A stretch of DNA of 64,000 nt, from the NCBI RefSeq assembly GCF_020080835.1, contig NC_058161.1, forward strand, positions 434,001 through 498,000, written 5' to 3'. The notes below the pieces were generated by a model, which saw only the letters and a program-made list of their open reading frames with translations, was not told the origin of the DNA and made no database searches. This document shows, one piece after another, positions 46,901 to 58,900 of the stretch. Made by a program: the position numbers and the translations under genes. How positions within the stretch are numbered: the first letter of the stretch is position 1; each line of letters opens with the position of its first letter. Origin of the DNA: Cotesia glomerata. Its lineage: Eukaryota > Arthropoda > Insecta > Hymenoptera > Braconidae.

Positions 46901-49900
46901 AATTTTCTAGTGAATTATTGTTATAAGGTAAAAATATATAAATAATATCGAGCGTCGGTGTTTTAATAAGCACGTATGAGTGTGACAAACAAGTAAGTAG
47001 TCAGTTAGAAGCGACCCAAGAACAATACAGATAAACTAAAAAATAAAAAGCGTTAACTCGTGGATAACTTGAGAAAGATACGAGGACACAAAGCTTCTAT
47101 ATACCGTAGAATATATACAGCAAACAGTGTATATTGTATATAATGTATAGTATATACTAACTAACAAGCTCCCTTGCCTTAAGAAAAGATAACACTTTCT
47201 CCCCTGCAAAAATAATTCACCACCGTTGCCACGTCTACTCTTTTCTCACTCATTTTTCTCTAACGGCACCTTCTAACTAATATGTAGAAACACGTACTAC
47301 CCTCAACTCGTACGCCCTCACACACTCGTTTTCAAATACGTACAGCGCAACACTCCTGTTGTGTGGGGCGCAAAACAATGCGGGGGCTGTGGTGGTGATC
47401 ATTTTTAGCTGGGGCAGGATTACCGCGCTTGGCTGGTATTATTGTTCGTAAAACTACAAAAAATACTCACAAAACAGGACATAGATAGAAAGTCTGTTTA
47501 GACAAATGCACAATCAGTATTAGACCGTGATAAATTTACAAATTTTTGTTAATAAATTTTTTTAAAATATTTTATTGTTAAAATATGAGTTTTGAAACTT
47601 AGAAAAAATAATTTATTGATTAAATTTATTTTAAAGGAGCTAGTTTAATTAATTTTTATTAAAAATAAAATTTTAATCTATATTATTGAGAGAATTGACA
47701 AAATTTTGTGGCCAGTACCAATAGTCAATTTTATCTCTAGATAAATAATTAAGAAATTACCTTGTATCTTGTCAACTACTGATATTTTTAAAGATATAAG
47801 CTCATCTTGATGTTACACTCATCAAGACCTTTCATTTGAGTACCCACATCAATTTTTCATATATTTTATATATTATATATATGTATATATGAAAAATATA
47901 TCAAAAATACATGTGGGTACTCAAATGAAAGCTCTTGATGAGTGTAACATCAGAATGAGCTTATATCTTTAAAAATGTCAATAGTTAAGAAAGTACAGTT
48001 CAATTTAACAAATATCTTGCGAACTATTGACATTTTTAAAGATATAAGCTCATCTTGATGTTACACTCATCAAAACTTTTCATTTGAGTACCCACATCAA
48101 TTTTTCATATATTTTATATATTATATATATGTATATATGAAAAATATATCAAAAATACATGTGGGTACTCAAATGAAAGCTCTTGATGAGTGTAACGTCG
48201 GGATGAGCTTATATTTTTAAAAACGTCATTATTTAAAAAAGTACAGAGCAATTTAACATAAGTCAATATTTAATAAAGCAAAATTTTATGATATTTTATA
48301 ATAAAAATTTGAGTTTAAAGATTAGTAAAAAAATTCTTTAATAAAATTTAATAATTAAATCAATCCTAAAGTAACAAATTTAATAATTTTTATTAAAAAT
48401 AAAATTTTAACTTACGTAAAAAATATTTTTAAATAAAAATTTTAATTAAAAATTCAATTTAAGTAAAAAAAATCAATTATTTTATGAAAATAAATAATTA
48501 AAAATTTGTTTTATTGGTTTGAATAATTAAAACAATAAAATTTTGATCTATAATAATTTTATTAATTGAAAAAGTTTTATAAAAAACTAAAATTTGGATT
48601 AAAATAAGAGGAAAATATTAAATAAAATAAGTGATTAGTGTAAAAAGGCATTAAAATATTAGTAACTCAGATGATCAATGGATATATTCTCAGCGAGTTA
48701 GCCAAGCGGAGCCAAATGAACGAGAAAAATAAGATGATAAAATACAAGTAACCCGGGTTGAACAGGAACGGGATAATACACCCTATCTACAATGTATATC
48801 CGTCAGAATCAGAAAACCGGCACGGTGGTGCGGCGAAACTTTCTTGGGAGATGAATCTTTTTCAACCCTCCGTTTTTCCTCCCTCGGAACCTCGACGGCT
48901 TTATTAGAAAATGGCTGTGCCGAAATGTCTTAATACAGCCTCCCTCTGGCTCAAAATCTTCGGCTAGACCCATCAAACTGCCTCCTTTAGAAACAATTTT
49001 AAAAGCCTGATTCCTCTCCTCCATTTTCCGGCTCATTGAAATGTTTTTCACATATTACTTAATTTATTTCATGTATAATTGGACAAGTTGTTTGTTTTTC
49101 AGATTTTTCCCAGTCAAAGAGTAACTACTCAAACACTAATTTCGGTGAGTTTTCATTTTTTTTTATATTAAATTTAATTATTAGCTCAAGAATTCTTGCT
49201 TCTTATTGCTTCTAGATTGTTATTTCTTGCTAAGTCAGAGCTTAGCTTGTTTGTCGTGGTACTGAATGATACTCTATCTTTATTTGTATGTAATTACTTT
49301 TTTAGACACTTGTTAATTGTGATAAAAAGTTTTAGCGAATTCCTAACAAATAATTTAAATATTTAAATAGCTGCAGAAATTTAATTAATAAAACAATTTT
49401 AAAGATTTATAATAAAAATAATATCTTTATTTAATAAGAAATTATTGTAATAATTTTTTCAAATTTTAAATCCTTTAAAATAAAATTTTTTTTAAATAAA
49501 TACATTTTTAGATATTAATTTTTAATTAAAAAAATTTTTTTTTTCATTAAATTTAGGCAAAATTTTAATTAAAAATTCTAAAATTTTGATATTAAAAATT
49601 AATATTTTTTTTTTTTTTGTAAAAAATTTTTTAAAACAAAAAATTAATTTAAATTTTGTCAAAATTTTTAAACAAAGTTTAAATTAAAATAATGTATTAA
49701 AAAAAAAAAACAATAATAAAAAAATTTCAAGGATTTATAAATAAAAACAATATTTTTATTCAATAAAAAATTATTATAATAATTTTTTCAAATTTTAAAT
49801 CCTTCAAAATAAATTTTTTTTAAATAAATAAATTTTTAGATACTAATTTTTATTAAAAAAAAATTTTTATCATTAAATTTAGGGAAAATTTTAATTATAA

Positions 49901-52900
49901 ATTCTAAAATTAAAAATTGATATTTTTTAATTACTAAAATTTTCTATTATATAAAAAATTATTAAAAAAATTTTTTAAGACAATAAGTTAATTTAATTTT
50001 TGTCAAAATTTTTAAACAAAGTTTAAATTAAAATATTATATTAAAAAAAAAACAACAATAAAAAAATTTAACGACATTAAAAGTCGGTAGAGTGCGAATA
50101 AATGAGAATCAGTGTCGCTTACCCGTGATGATGTCATAAATGGTAGGAAAGCTCATTTAGTATTCATACACATGGTTCCGGGGATGACTCGGATTTTTCC
50201 AGGCCATTAAGCCTGGCTGCTGTCATGCACTTGGACAAGACCGATGTTGCTTTAAGCGAGTTAAGACAACCTGAATGTATGATTACTCACCGACTCGCCA
50301 GTTTAAGACTTCATCCCGTATCTGTCCCATTAAACACCCAAAAATTGAAATTAAAATTAAAATTCAACAATTCTGATTTAAACATCAATCGATACCAAAC
50401 TGGCTGTCAAAACATAAATGTGATACAGCGACAATACTTGTAAACTGAATAGCGAACTATACTACGCCCAGAAGATTTAGACGCTAATCGAGTAACCGGA
50501 GACTTTTCAGCCGTAATCCGAAGCCAGTCTCCAAGTATGCTCATAAAAGGTCTCGATTCTTCGACTCAATGGAAAATAATTCGAGAATTAACGGGCCCCG
50601 TATCCCAATCCAACGCAGGTATTTTTTCCACAAACTTCCAGGGTTATCATTATGATATCTTATTGTCATTTTAATTTCAATTCAACTTGGACTGCTGGAC
50701 TTTTTATTAAAAGAGCCTCAAATTGGCCGGGATAATTTTTATTCAGACTTTTTAATAGTTTCCTGTCCAAAAAAATTATAAGAGGCTATTGAGAGTTATT
50801 TAATATCAAAATAATATTTTTGGAAATTAAATATCTTTTAAAATAAATTTTAGACAGCTGATTTTTACTTAAAATTCAATTTATTAAATTTTTAAGACTA
50901 ATTTCTTATCCAAAAAAATTTTTTAAAGTTTTTAGAGGTAATTTTTCATTAAAATAAAATTTTTAAAATTAAATATCTTTTATAATAAATTTTAGACAGT
51001 TGATTTTTACTTAAAATTCAATTTATTAAATTTATGAGACTAATTTCTTGTCTAAAAAAAATTTTATTCAGCTTCTAGAGGCAATTTTTTATTAAAAGAA
51101 AATTTTTAATACCATATTTATTCTAAAATTAATTTTTTAAAGACCTTCAAAGCTGGATTTTTACAAAAAATTCAATTTATAAAATTTTTTAGATTGATTT
51201 TTTGTCTAAAAAAATTTTTTAAAGCTTTTAGGAGCAATTTATTATTAAAATAAAATTTTTATTACCAAATTTATTTTAAAATTAATTTTTTAAAAACTTT
51301 TAAAGCTTGATTTTTAAAAAAACTTTAACTTAAAAATTTTTATTACATTAAATTTTAACAAAAAATTGATCTAGATTTAAGAAAATCATTTAAAAAAATG
51401 TTTTTATCTTAAATTAAGACAAGAAATTTTTAAATTAATCAAAATTCAATCAAACAAAGCAAAAAATTTTTTCTTTTAAATCAAACCAATTTTTTCGACC
51501 AAAAAATAAAGTATCAAGCAAAAATAATTTCGACCAAAAATAATTTTACGAACCAAGACTGCGCACGTAGACCCTCTTGTTCTGTTTCTGGAAGCTCCAA
51601 CTCTCCAACAAGACATTAAAGTGGATTTTTCATCCCAAATAATAGAGTTTAACTGTAAAGGCTCGCTTATAATGACGACTGCAGTAGAACAAGCTATTAC
51701 ATTAATATAAAATAGAGTCTCTTTGGTTAGGTTCTTGCCTTAATAGAGTAATAACAGCCCGGGGCTTGGTGCGCCCATTAGAATAAAATTGCGTCGTTTT
51801 GCCGTGGTACACTTTAGACTACTTATTTATATTTATACAAAAGTAAAAGTCGAGTGAATTATATTTCATTTATTCACTATTCATTAAAACTAACTCCAGT
51901 ATGCAAGAGAAAAATAATAAAACTTAAAGCGTTTAAGTATTTATTCACTTGAGCATAATTGAGAGGTTAAAAAATTAAGAAATTGGTAATGGGGCCTTAG
52001 ACTTAGGTTTCCTTCAAAGCTCCCGGAGAAAATTAGTCTTTGAGCGCTCGCCGTGGCTTCTCTCGAGCTATTTTCCTAAGAATTACAACAAACCGCCGCT
52101 GGATCCAGCTTAATTCTCCGCTCAAAGACTGTCATTACTCAAAAGAAGCATTTACCAGATTAAGATACTAACTTATTTTATTTTATTCTACGCTTATATT
52201 TTTCTTAATTACTTTTCTACTTTTCATGTGTTGTATCACACAAAACGCATTCAACGCAGTATAAACCCGTTTAATTTAAAAGTTAATAACCCACGAGAGC
52301 TCCATTAATTAGCAAGCTAAATGGCAGTAATTAAAACGTGACACTTCCCCACCTACAACTGAAGGCGCCCCGATTGCTTCAAAAAATTCTACAGTATTTA
52401 AATAAAGAAATTTTATTTAAAAATCAAAAAAATCGTGGCATATTTAGCAATTTTTTTTATCTAATCACAATTTTTTTAATAATTATTTACTTATATACAA
52501 TACAAAAATGGAAAATTTATTTTTACTGTAGTATTATCAACGTTACTAATTATTTTTTGCTGTTTTATTGTTGAAAATTTTAGAAAAAAAATATTCTTAT
52601 TCAAAATTTTGGAGATTTTTTAGTCAAAATAAATTTAAGTATTAATATTGTCTACTAACTGAGATGGCGCTGCAATCACTAAATACTTAAAATTTGTTAA
52701 AATTAAAAAATTAATTACTCAATTTTTGCTTAATTTTTTCTAATTAAATAAATTTTACAATACTAATTTTTAATTTAAAAAAATTATTATCAAAAAATTG
52801 AAGCAAAATTTTAATTATAAATTACAAAATATCAAAATTTTTTTATTAAAAATTGATATTTTTTATTATTAAAATTTATAAAAAATTACAATTTTTTGTT

Positions 52901-55900
52901 ATTAATTTTTGTTTAATTTTTTCTAATTAAATAAATTTTAAAATACTAATTTTTAATTTAAAAAAATTTTTATCAAAAAATTTAGGCCAAATTTTAATTA
53001 TAAATTAAAAAACATCAAAATTTTTAAAATATTAAAAATTGTGATTTTTTTTATTATTAAAATTTATCACAAGATTTTTTTTCTATTATTAAAAATTATC
53101 AAACAATTTTAAAAAAATAATAAATTAAAAAAATTGATTTAATTTTTGTTGAAATTAAAAAAATATTTTAATTATTATTCAAATAAAATAAACTTTATTA
53201 TTAAATTAATTAAACATTTAATTTAATTAAAATAAAATTGACTTTTTATAAAATATAAATTGTTTATTTTTTTTACTAGTCCAGTAAATTTTATTTGCAT
53301 AAATAAAAAAAAATAATTGCTATTGTAAATTATAGCTTTAAATTAAAAAAAAAATGAATTTACCACAAATTTCTCAGCTTGTTTACATACAAGAGCAGTA
53401 GTTACGTCACTGCGTGGCCATTTTGACTCAGCTGTCCTGACAAAGGACCTTAGTGAAGTCTCTGACGCCATATCGGGAGATCCAACACTCGACTGGAGAA
53501 CAATGGATCCAGCTTTGGCAATTATTGCTGCAGGAGGCAGGCTTAGATTAAAATAAAATGTGAATCAGATAAATGGAAGAAACTTTAAACCCTTTCTGAG
53601 GACTGGTTCCTGGTGGCGACCCACCCCTCGGGTAATATTTTGACAGAGATGGGCGTAACGGGGTGTTTTGGTTACTTTTTGGTTCAGGTTTAGGTTAGCG
53701 TTTTACGTTACAGGATTACTCGATTGTCGATTGCCGGAGCGCTACGAGGTATCTCGTTTGAATAATAGTCGAGGTTGTAAATATCAATCCCATGTAAATT
53801 CGAGTGTGTGAGCCTGTGAGGGTGAGAGGAGCATCTGCCAATGGGGTGGCTGAATAAATCGATAGTATTGTCGTCGACTCATATTTGGATGTGTGGATAC
53901 ATATTATATTCGGGAAATTATTTTGATAATGCCAAGTTACCATTTGCATCTCAATACTTACTGTGTTGATTTGGTGGTATGTAGGATACTGGGCTCTATA
54001 TACATATATCTATCTACTGTTGTGAATAAGTCAAGAGGTGAACTGACAATGAGTAGTGTGTACTTGAATGTACCTGTAGATCGTGAAAAATTCACAGCTT
54101 TAAGGAAAATCACTGGAGCTTTAGTTGAGTGGTGAATGTCATGATGGTTTTAGTGGGTTACTGGAGGTTTTGTTCAGTGTAATTTTAGAATTTTCTCAGG
54201 TGGAAATAAAAAGATAGTGCGGAATTTGATAAAGATAAGAATTTTTTGAAAAAATTTGTTCTCTAAAGTAATTTTTATCTTGGAAATTATTAACTTAAAA
54301 AAAAAAGTTTTGGATAAAAATTGTAGCTTTAAGTATCCTCTATACAACAAAATTTGTCCGGTTCCTTAATTTTAATTAGAAAAAAAGTTATGAATTTTTA
54401 AAGGCTGTCCAAAATTTTGGAAAATTACTCTATTCATAATGATGAAACTTTCATTATGAATTTAAAAAAATTTATAACTCGGTAATTATTGGTCCTAAAA
54501 AAAATATTTATAACAAAAATTGTAGCTTCAAGTCTTCTCTTTAAAATAAAATTTATCCGTTTGCTCAATTTTAATTAGTTTAGAAGTTATGAATTTTTAA
54601 AGTCTGCCCAAAAATTTGAAAACTTAAACTTGATTATTAATAATGAAATTTTCATTATTAATTTCAAAAAATTCATAACTCGGTAGTTATTGGCCCTAGA
54701 AAAAAAAAGTTTGGAACAAAAGTTGTAGCTTTAAGTCTCTTCGTTAAGGTAAAATTAATCCGGTTGCTTAATATTAATTAGTTTGGAAGTTTTGAATTTT
54801 AAAAGTCTGCTAAAAATTTTGAATTTTTCCTTGTGTGACTAATTAAAGCTAATCAACAATTTATTGATCCTGAAAAATGAAATTTATCCAAAACTAACCA
54901 TCAAACACATTTAATTCCGTAGCAGATGCAAGAAGCAGCATGAAATAATTAATGAAATGAAACTAGGAGAGCGTGCGTGGAGAATGCAGAGTTAAACTCT
55001 TCCACTCAATAACCGAGCTGGTTTTGTCTACGGGATAGCATCAGAGCGTTCATTCTGGGGGCATAAGTCAGGAATTCCGGACTTGCGTTATATTACTACG
55101 TGGAGCGGTGTCACGGCGCCTAGAACGAGCTAGAGCAGTAGCAGGGTGGGATGCCTCCGAAAGGGTGGAACGGTTATAAGCTATTGCCAGGGCACCGGTA
55201 TGCACAGCCATTTACTTCATTATGTCATTAAGCTTAATGGCCCTGGGTTTAACGTGACTTGGGGGTTTCCAACCACTTTCCGCTTTCCACCTTCCACCTT
55301 CCACCTTCCACCATCCGGCATCCACTTTCCCGCTTCGCACTTTACACTTTCCAAGAGCTACCGTACCCCATTAACTCCCTCGATGGATCCGATGGACCAA
55401 AATATCCCTTTGTCTCTTTGCGACAATGACCAAAGACTTTACGACTGCTGACTCTACTCCACTCCCTTCGGATGACCAAAGACTATTTGGCTTAAACCTC
55501 TCCGCCTAATTGTATACTCTGTTTTATTTTTATTTTATTGTTCGAGTATCATATTCCCTGAAATATCTCGAGTCTTCTTTGCTTAGTATAGGGCGCTTTA
55601 TTTAATAGACTGCTCAGATCTTCAATAGAGATGTGTTATATTATATTATGCCAGAGACGTGATAACACGTGCACTATTTCAGGAAGGTGTTGACGCCTGC
55701 TTATGTTTTAACAGTAACCCAATAGTATTTTAAGTGAAACAAAGTCACATGTCGTCTGGCGCCGGGAACGTCACTTTCGATCCCTCTTCCTCTATATCTA
55801 GTTCCGGTACCTATTAAGTGTCATATATTTGACGCTTATTACAGCTGGTTACTTTTTTTTTTATTAAACTTTGTGGGAATTGTAGCAATCATGAGAAAAA

Positions 55901-58900
55901 TTTTATGGATCAAATTAACTTGTTGAGTTTTATTAAAATATCGTAATTGTTCAAATTTTGGGCAGACTTTAAAAATCCATAACTTTGAAACTAATTAAAA
56001 TTAAGAAACCGGATGGATTTTGCCTTAAAGAAGAGACCTAAAGCTACAACTTTTGACTAAAACTTTTTTTTCTAGGACTAATAACTACCGAGTTATAAAA
56101 TTTTTGAAATTAATAATGAAAATTTCATTATTACTTATAGAGCAATTTTCCAAATTTTTGGGCATACTTTAAAAATTCATAACTTTTTTCCTAATTAAAA
56201 TTAAGGAACCAGACAAATTTTGTCTTAAAGAAGAGACTTAAAGCTACAACTTTTGTTTCAAACTTTTTTTTTAGGGCCAACATTTACCAAGTTATAAATT
56301 TTTTTTAATTCATAATGAAAATTTCATTATTAATAAAGTAGCAATTTTCCAAATTTTTGGGCATACTTTAAAAATTCATAACTTTTTTCCCAATTAAAAT
56401 GAAGGCTACACCTTTTGTTTAAAAAAATTTTTTTAAATTTAATAGTTTTTGAAATATTATTTATATTAATTACATAAATAAAACTATATAAAAAAAGTTT
56501 TCAATTTCTACAAAGAAAAATAAATTCTTTCTGAAGGACGGAGAGGGCTAACCCTCTTCTCGTAGAGATCATGTGATGGATAAATAGAGCGTAGAATTTT
56601 TTTGAGAAGATTCAGCTCACGAGCCAGAGGAAGAAACAAGAGTAGAACCTGGTAGAACAAAGTCTGGTGTACGAAGTGAGACAAAAGGTTGTTTTTGGGC
56701 AATCAACACTTGGGGATTGTCTGGATTTGACACCTTAATGCCTGACCATCATAATATTCACACGTTCAGAGGTGTTTCGGGTTACAGAATGCCTGGTTAT
56801 TATAATGCCCAACAAAAAGCACAAAAAATTATAATATCTGGTGTTGTGGTTCCTATTTTGGTGGCTAGTTTCGGGGAAAGGGAGCTCTAGTTTTCGAATT
56901 GGCATTACCGAGCAAAGAGAGGATTAATTCGCTTGTGAAAAAGTCTCTGGAGAAATGAAAAATTGAATTGACCAAATAATAAATAGGATCGACCCCAAAC
57001 ACACCGACTACCAGGCGTCAACGCTCCCAGAACGGCTGTCGGTTTTTCTACAAGTGTTTTACATGAGAAGTTCCACTGTCTACAATGTTGCGAATAGACT
57101 ACTCGGGGTCCCTAATCTACCGAAACATCCCAAGGGATGTATCCTGAGAACCCCTCACTCTCTCTGTCCAAACATCCCCACACGCTATTACGATACGCTC
57201 GATTCGTCCCGCGAACTGCTGAATACTCGATGAAAACGTCACTTTTTTAATTTCACTAAAATTCTTCCTTCCAATCGCTTTATTATTTTTCTTTTTTTTT
57301 ATCCAAAAATTTTAATTTTTTTCTTCAAAAATTCCAACAGAAACAAAACTCTAATTGTTGGTGATTTTTATTCGACTATATCTCAGTAAAAAATGCACGT
57401 AATAAAATCTGGTAAAAAGCAAATTAAAGCTGGACAATTATACTAACTAATCTATATAAAAATTTATTTTTAAAAAATTTTTTTGAGCTTCTAAATCAAA
57501 AACAAAAAATTTAATTTTTTTCTTTAAAAATTTCAAAATTCTTCAAACAGCTAAACAAAACTCTAATTGTTGGTGAGTTTTTAATCGGCTATATTTCAGT
57601 AAAAAATGCACGTAATAAAATCTGGTAAAAAGCAAATTAAAGCTGGACAATTATACTAACTAACCTATATAAAAATTTATTTTTAAAAAATTTTTTTGAG
57701 CTTCTAAATCAAAAACCAAAAATTTTTGAAATTTTTTTTTTCAAGCTACTTTTTTCATTCTTTTTTTAATTATTTCTCGACAATTATAGCTATTAAATAT
57801 TTTTGGCTAAAATATTTTAATACTAGAGACTTTAAGCTTTAAGTGGATTTTTTTAAAATCTCGATCCGACCATTTTTTATTAAAATACAAGCAAAAATAA
57901 ATTAGAATTTGTTATTCTTAAATTTTTGTCAGTAAACTTTTTAAATTAAAATAATTTATATTTGTTTTTTATTTATAAAAAAAATAATTAAAGACAGTTC
58001 GTGTATATAGACAGACGACAATTATTAACAAATTTCCAATAATACTCTCTCCGAAAATGAATAATGACTGGATGGCATTAATTCAAGATCAAAGGACTAA
58101 AAATAAAAACGAGTAAAAATATAACTCGTGTGTATAATAAATGTGAGCGGATCCGGGGATGCCGGGAAACAAATTTTCAATTACCCAATACAAAGCGGTA
58201 ATTCCCAGTCCCAGTAGGTATCCTTGGTGCGGGCGTGGTTGCTAGAATTCGCGGGTGAAAAGATTTTCAAATTAAATTTCGGGATTAGTACCCGAGGCTT
58301 AATACGTTGTACAAGTGTACGGTGCACAATATACAAGCTTACAAGTATATACAAGTGTACAAGTATACAAGTATACAAGTGGTGTCGCAAGATGTCCCAA
58401 GAGGGTGCTCCGTAACTCAACAGTCTCGTTCGGCGAAGCCCGGACTCGGGGGAGGACACGTGCATCTGCATCGCGAATCACTGCGTACGCGTTTTCTTAA
58501 TAATTAATTTAAAAATCCATAATTACAAATTCCTCTCCTCTTTAACCTCCCGATCCTCCCTCTCTCTCGCTAATGAATTATTAAATTTAAATAATGCCGC
58601 TGTTGGTGCGTACATCGAGTGGTTTTGCATAAAGTAGAGCTAAGCAGGATTAGAATATCAATTATCGTTGTCACTTCTATGCTCTGGAGAGTCTGGAGTG
58701 ACTTTTTTGACTTTAATTAGATTTTAGTCGAATGAACTTTAAATTCAAAATTAGGAAGAATTGCTTTGAACAATTTATTTTTTATAGAATATTAAAAATA
58801 TTATTCTGAAATTTAAATACAATTTTGATAAATATTATTTTAAAGTCTTGTTAAAAAATTTTAGCGTTAAAAATGAAAATTAATAAATTATTTTATTACG

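Larger units (their letters stand above)
37968..49102 (+). other. Vsx intron 1, 11.1 kb
   Basis: It runs from GTAAGT at 37968 to TTTGTTTTTCAG at 49102. Contents: AT-rich sequence to about 39200, a GC-richer island with poly-Ser microsatellite (39590-40330), two CCAGATA/TATCAGG satellites (40570-41410 and 42730-43620) around an island at 41480-42560, an island at 43660-44680, foldback clusters B and C, an island at 45700-46240, a three-copy array (46330-46870), and GC-richer patches at 46950-47480 and 48660-49060. No internal gene was recognised. Confidence 0.8.
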
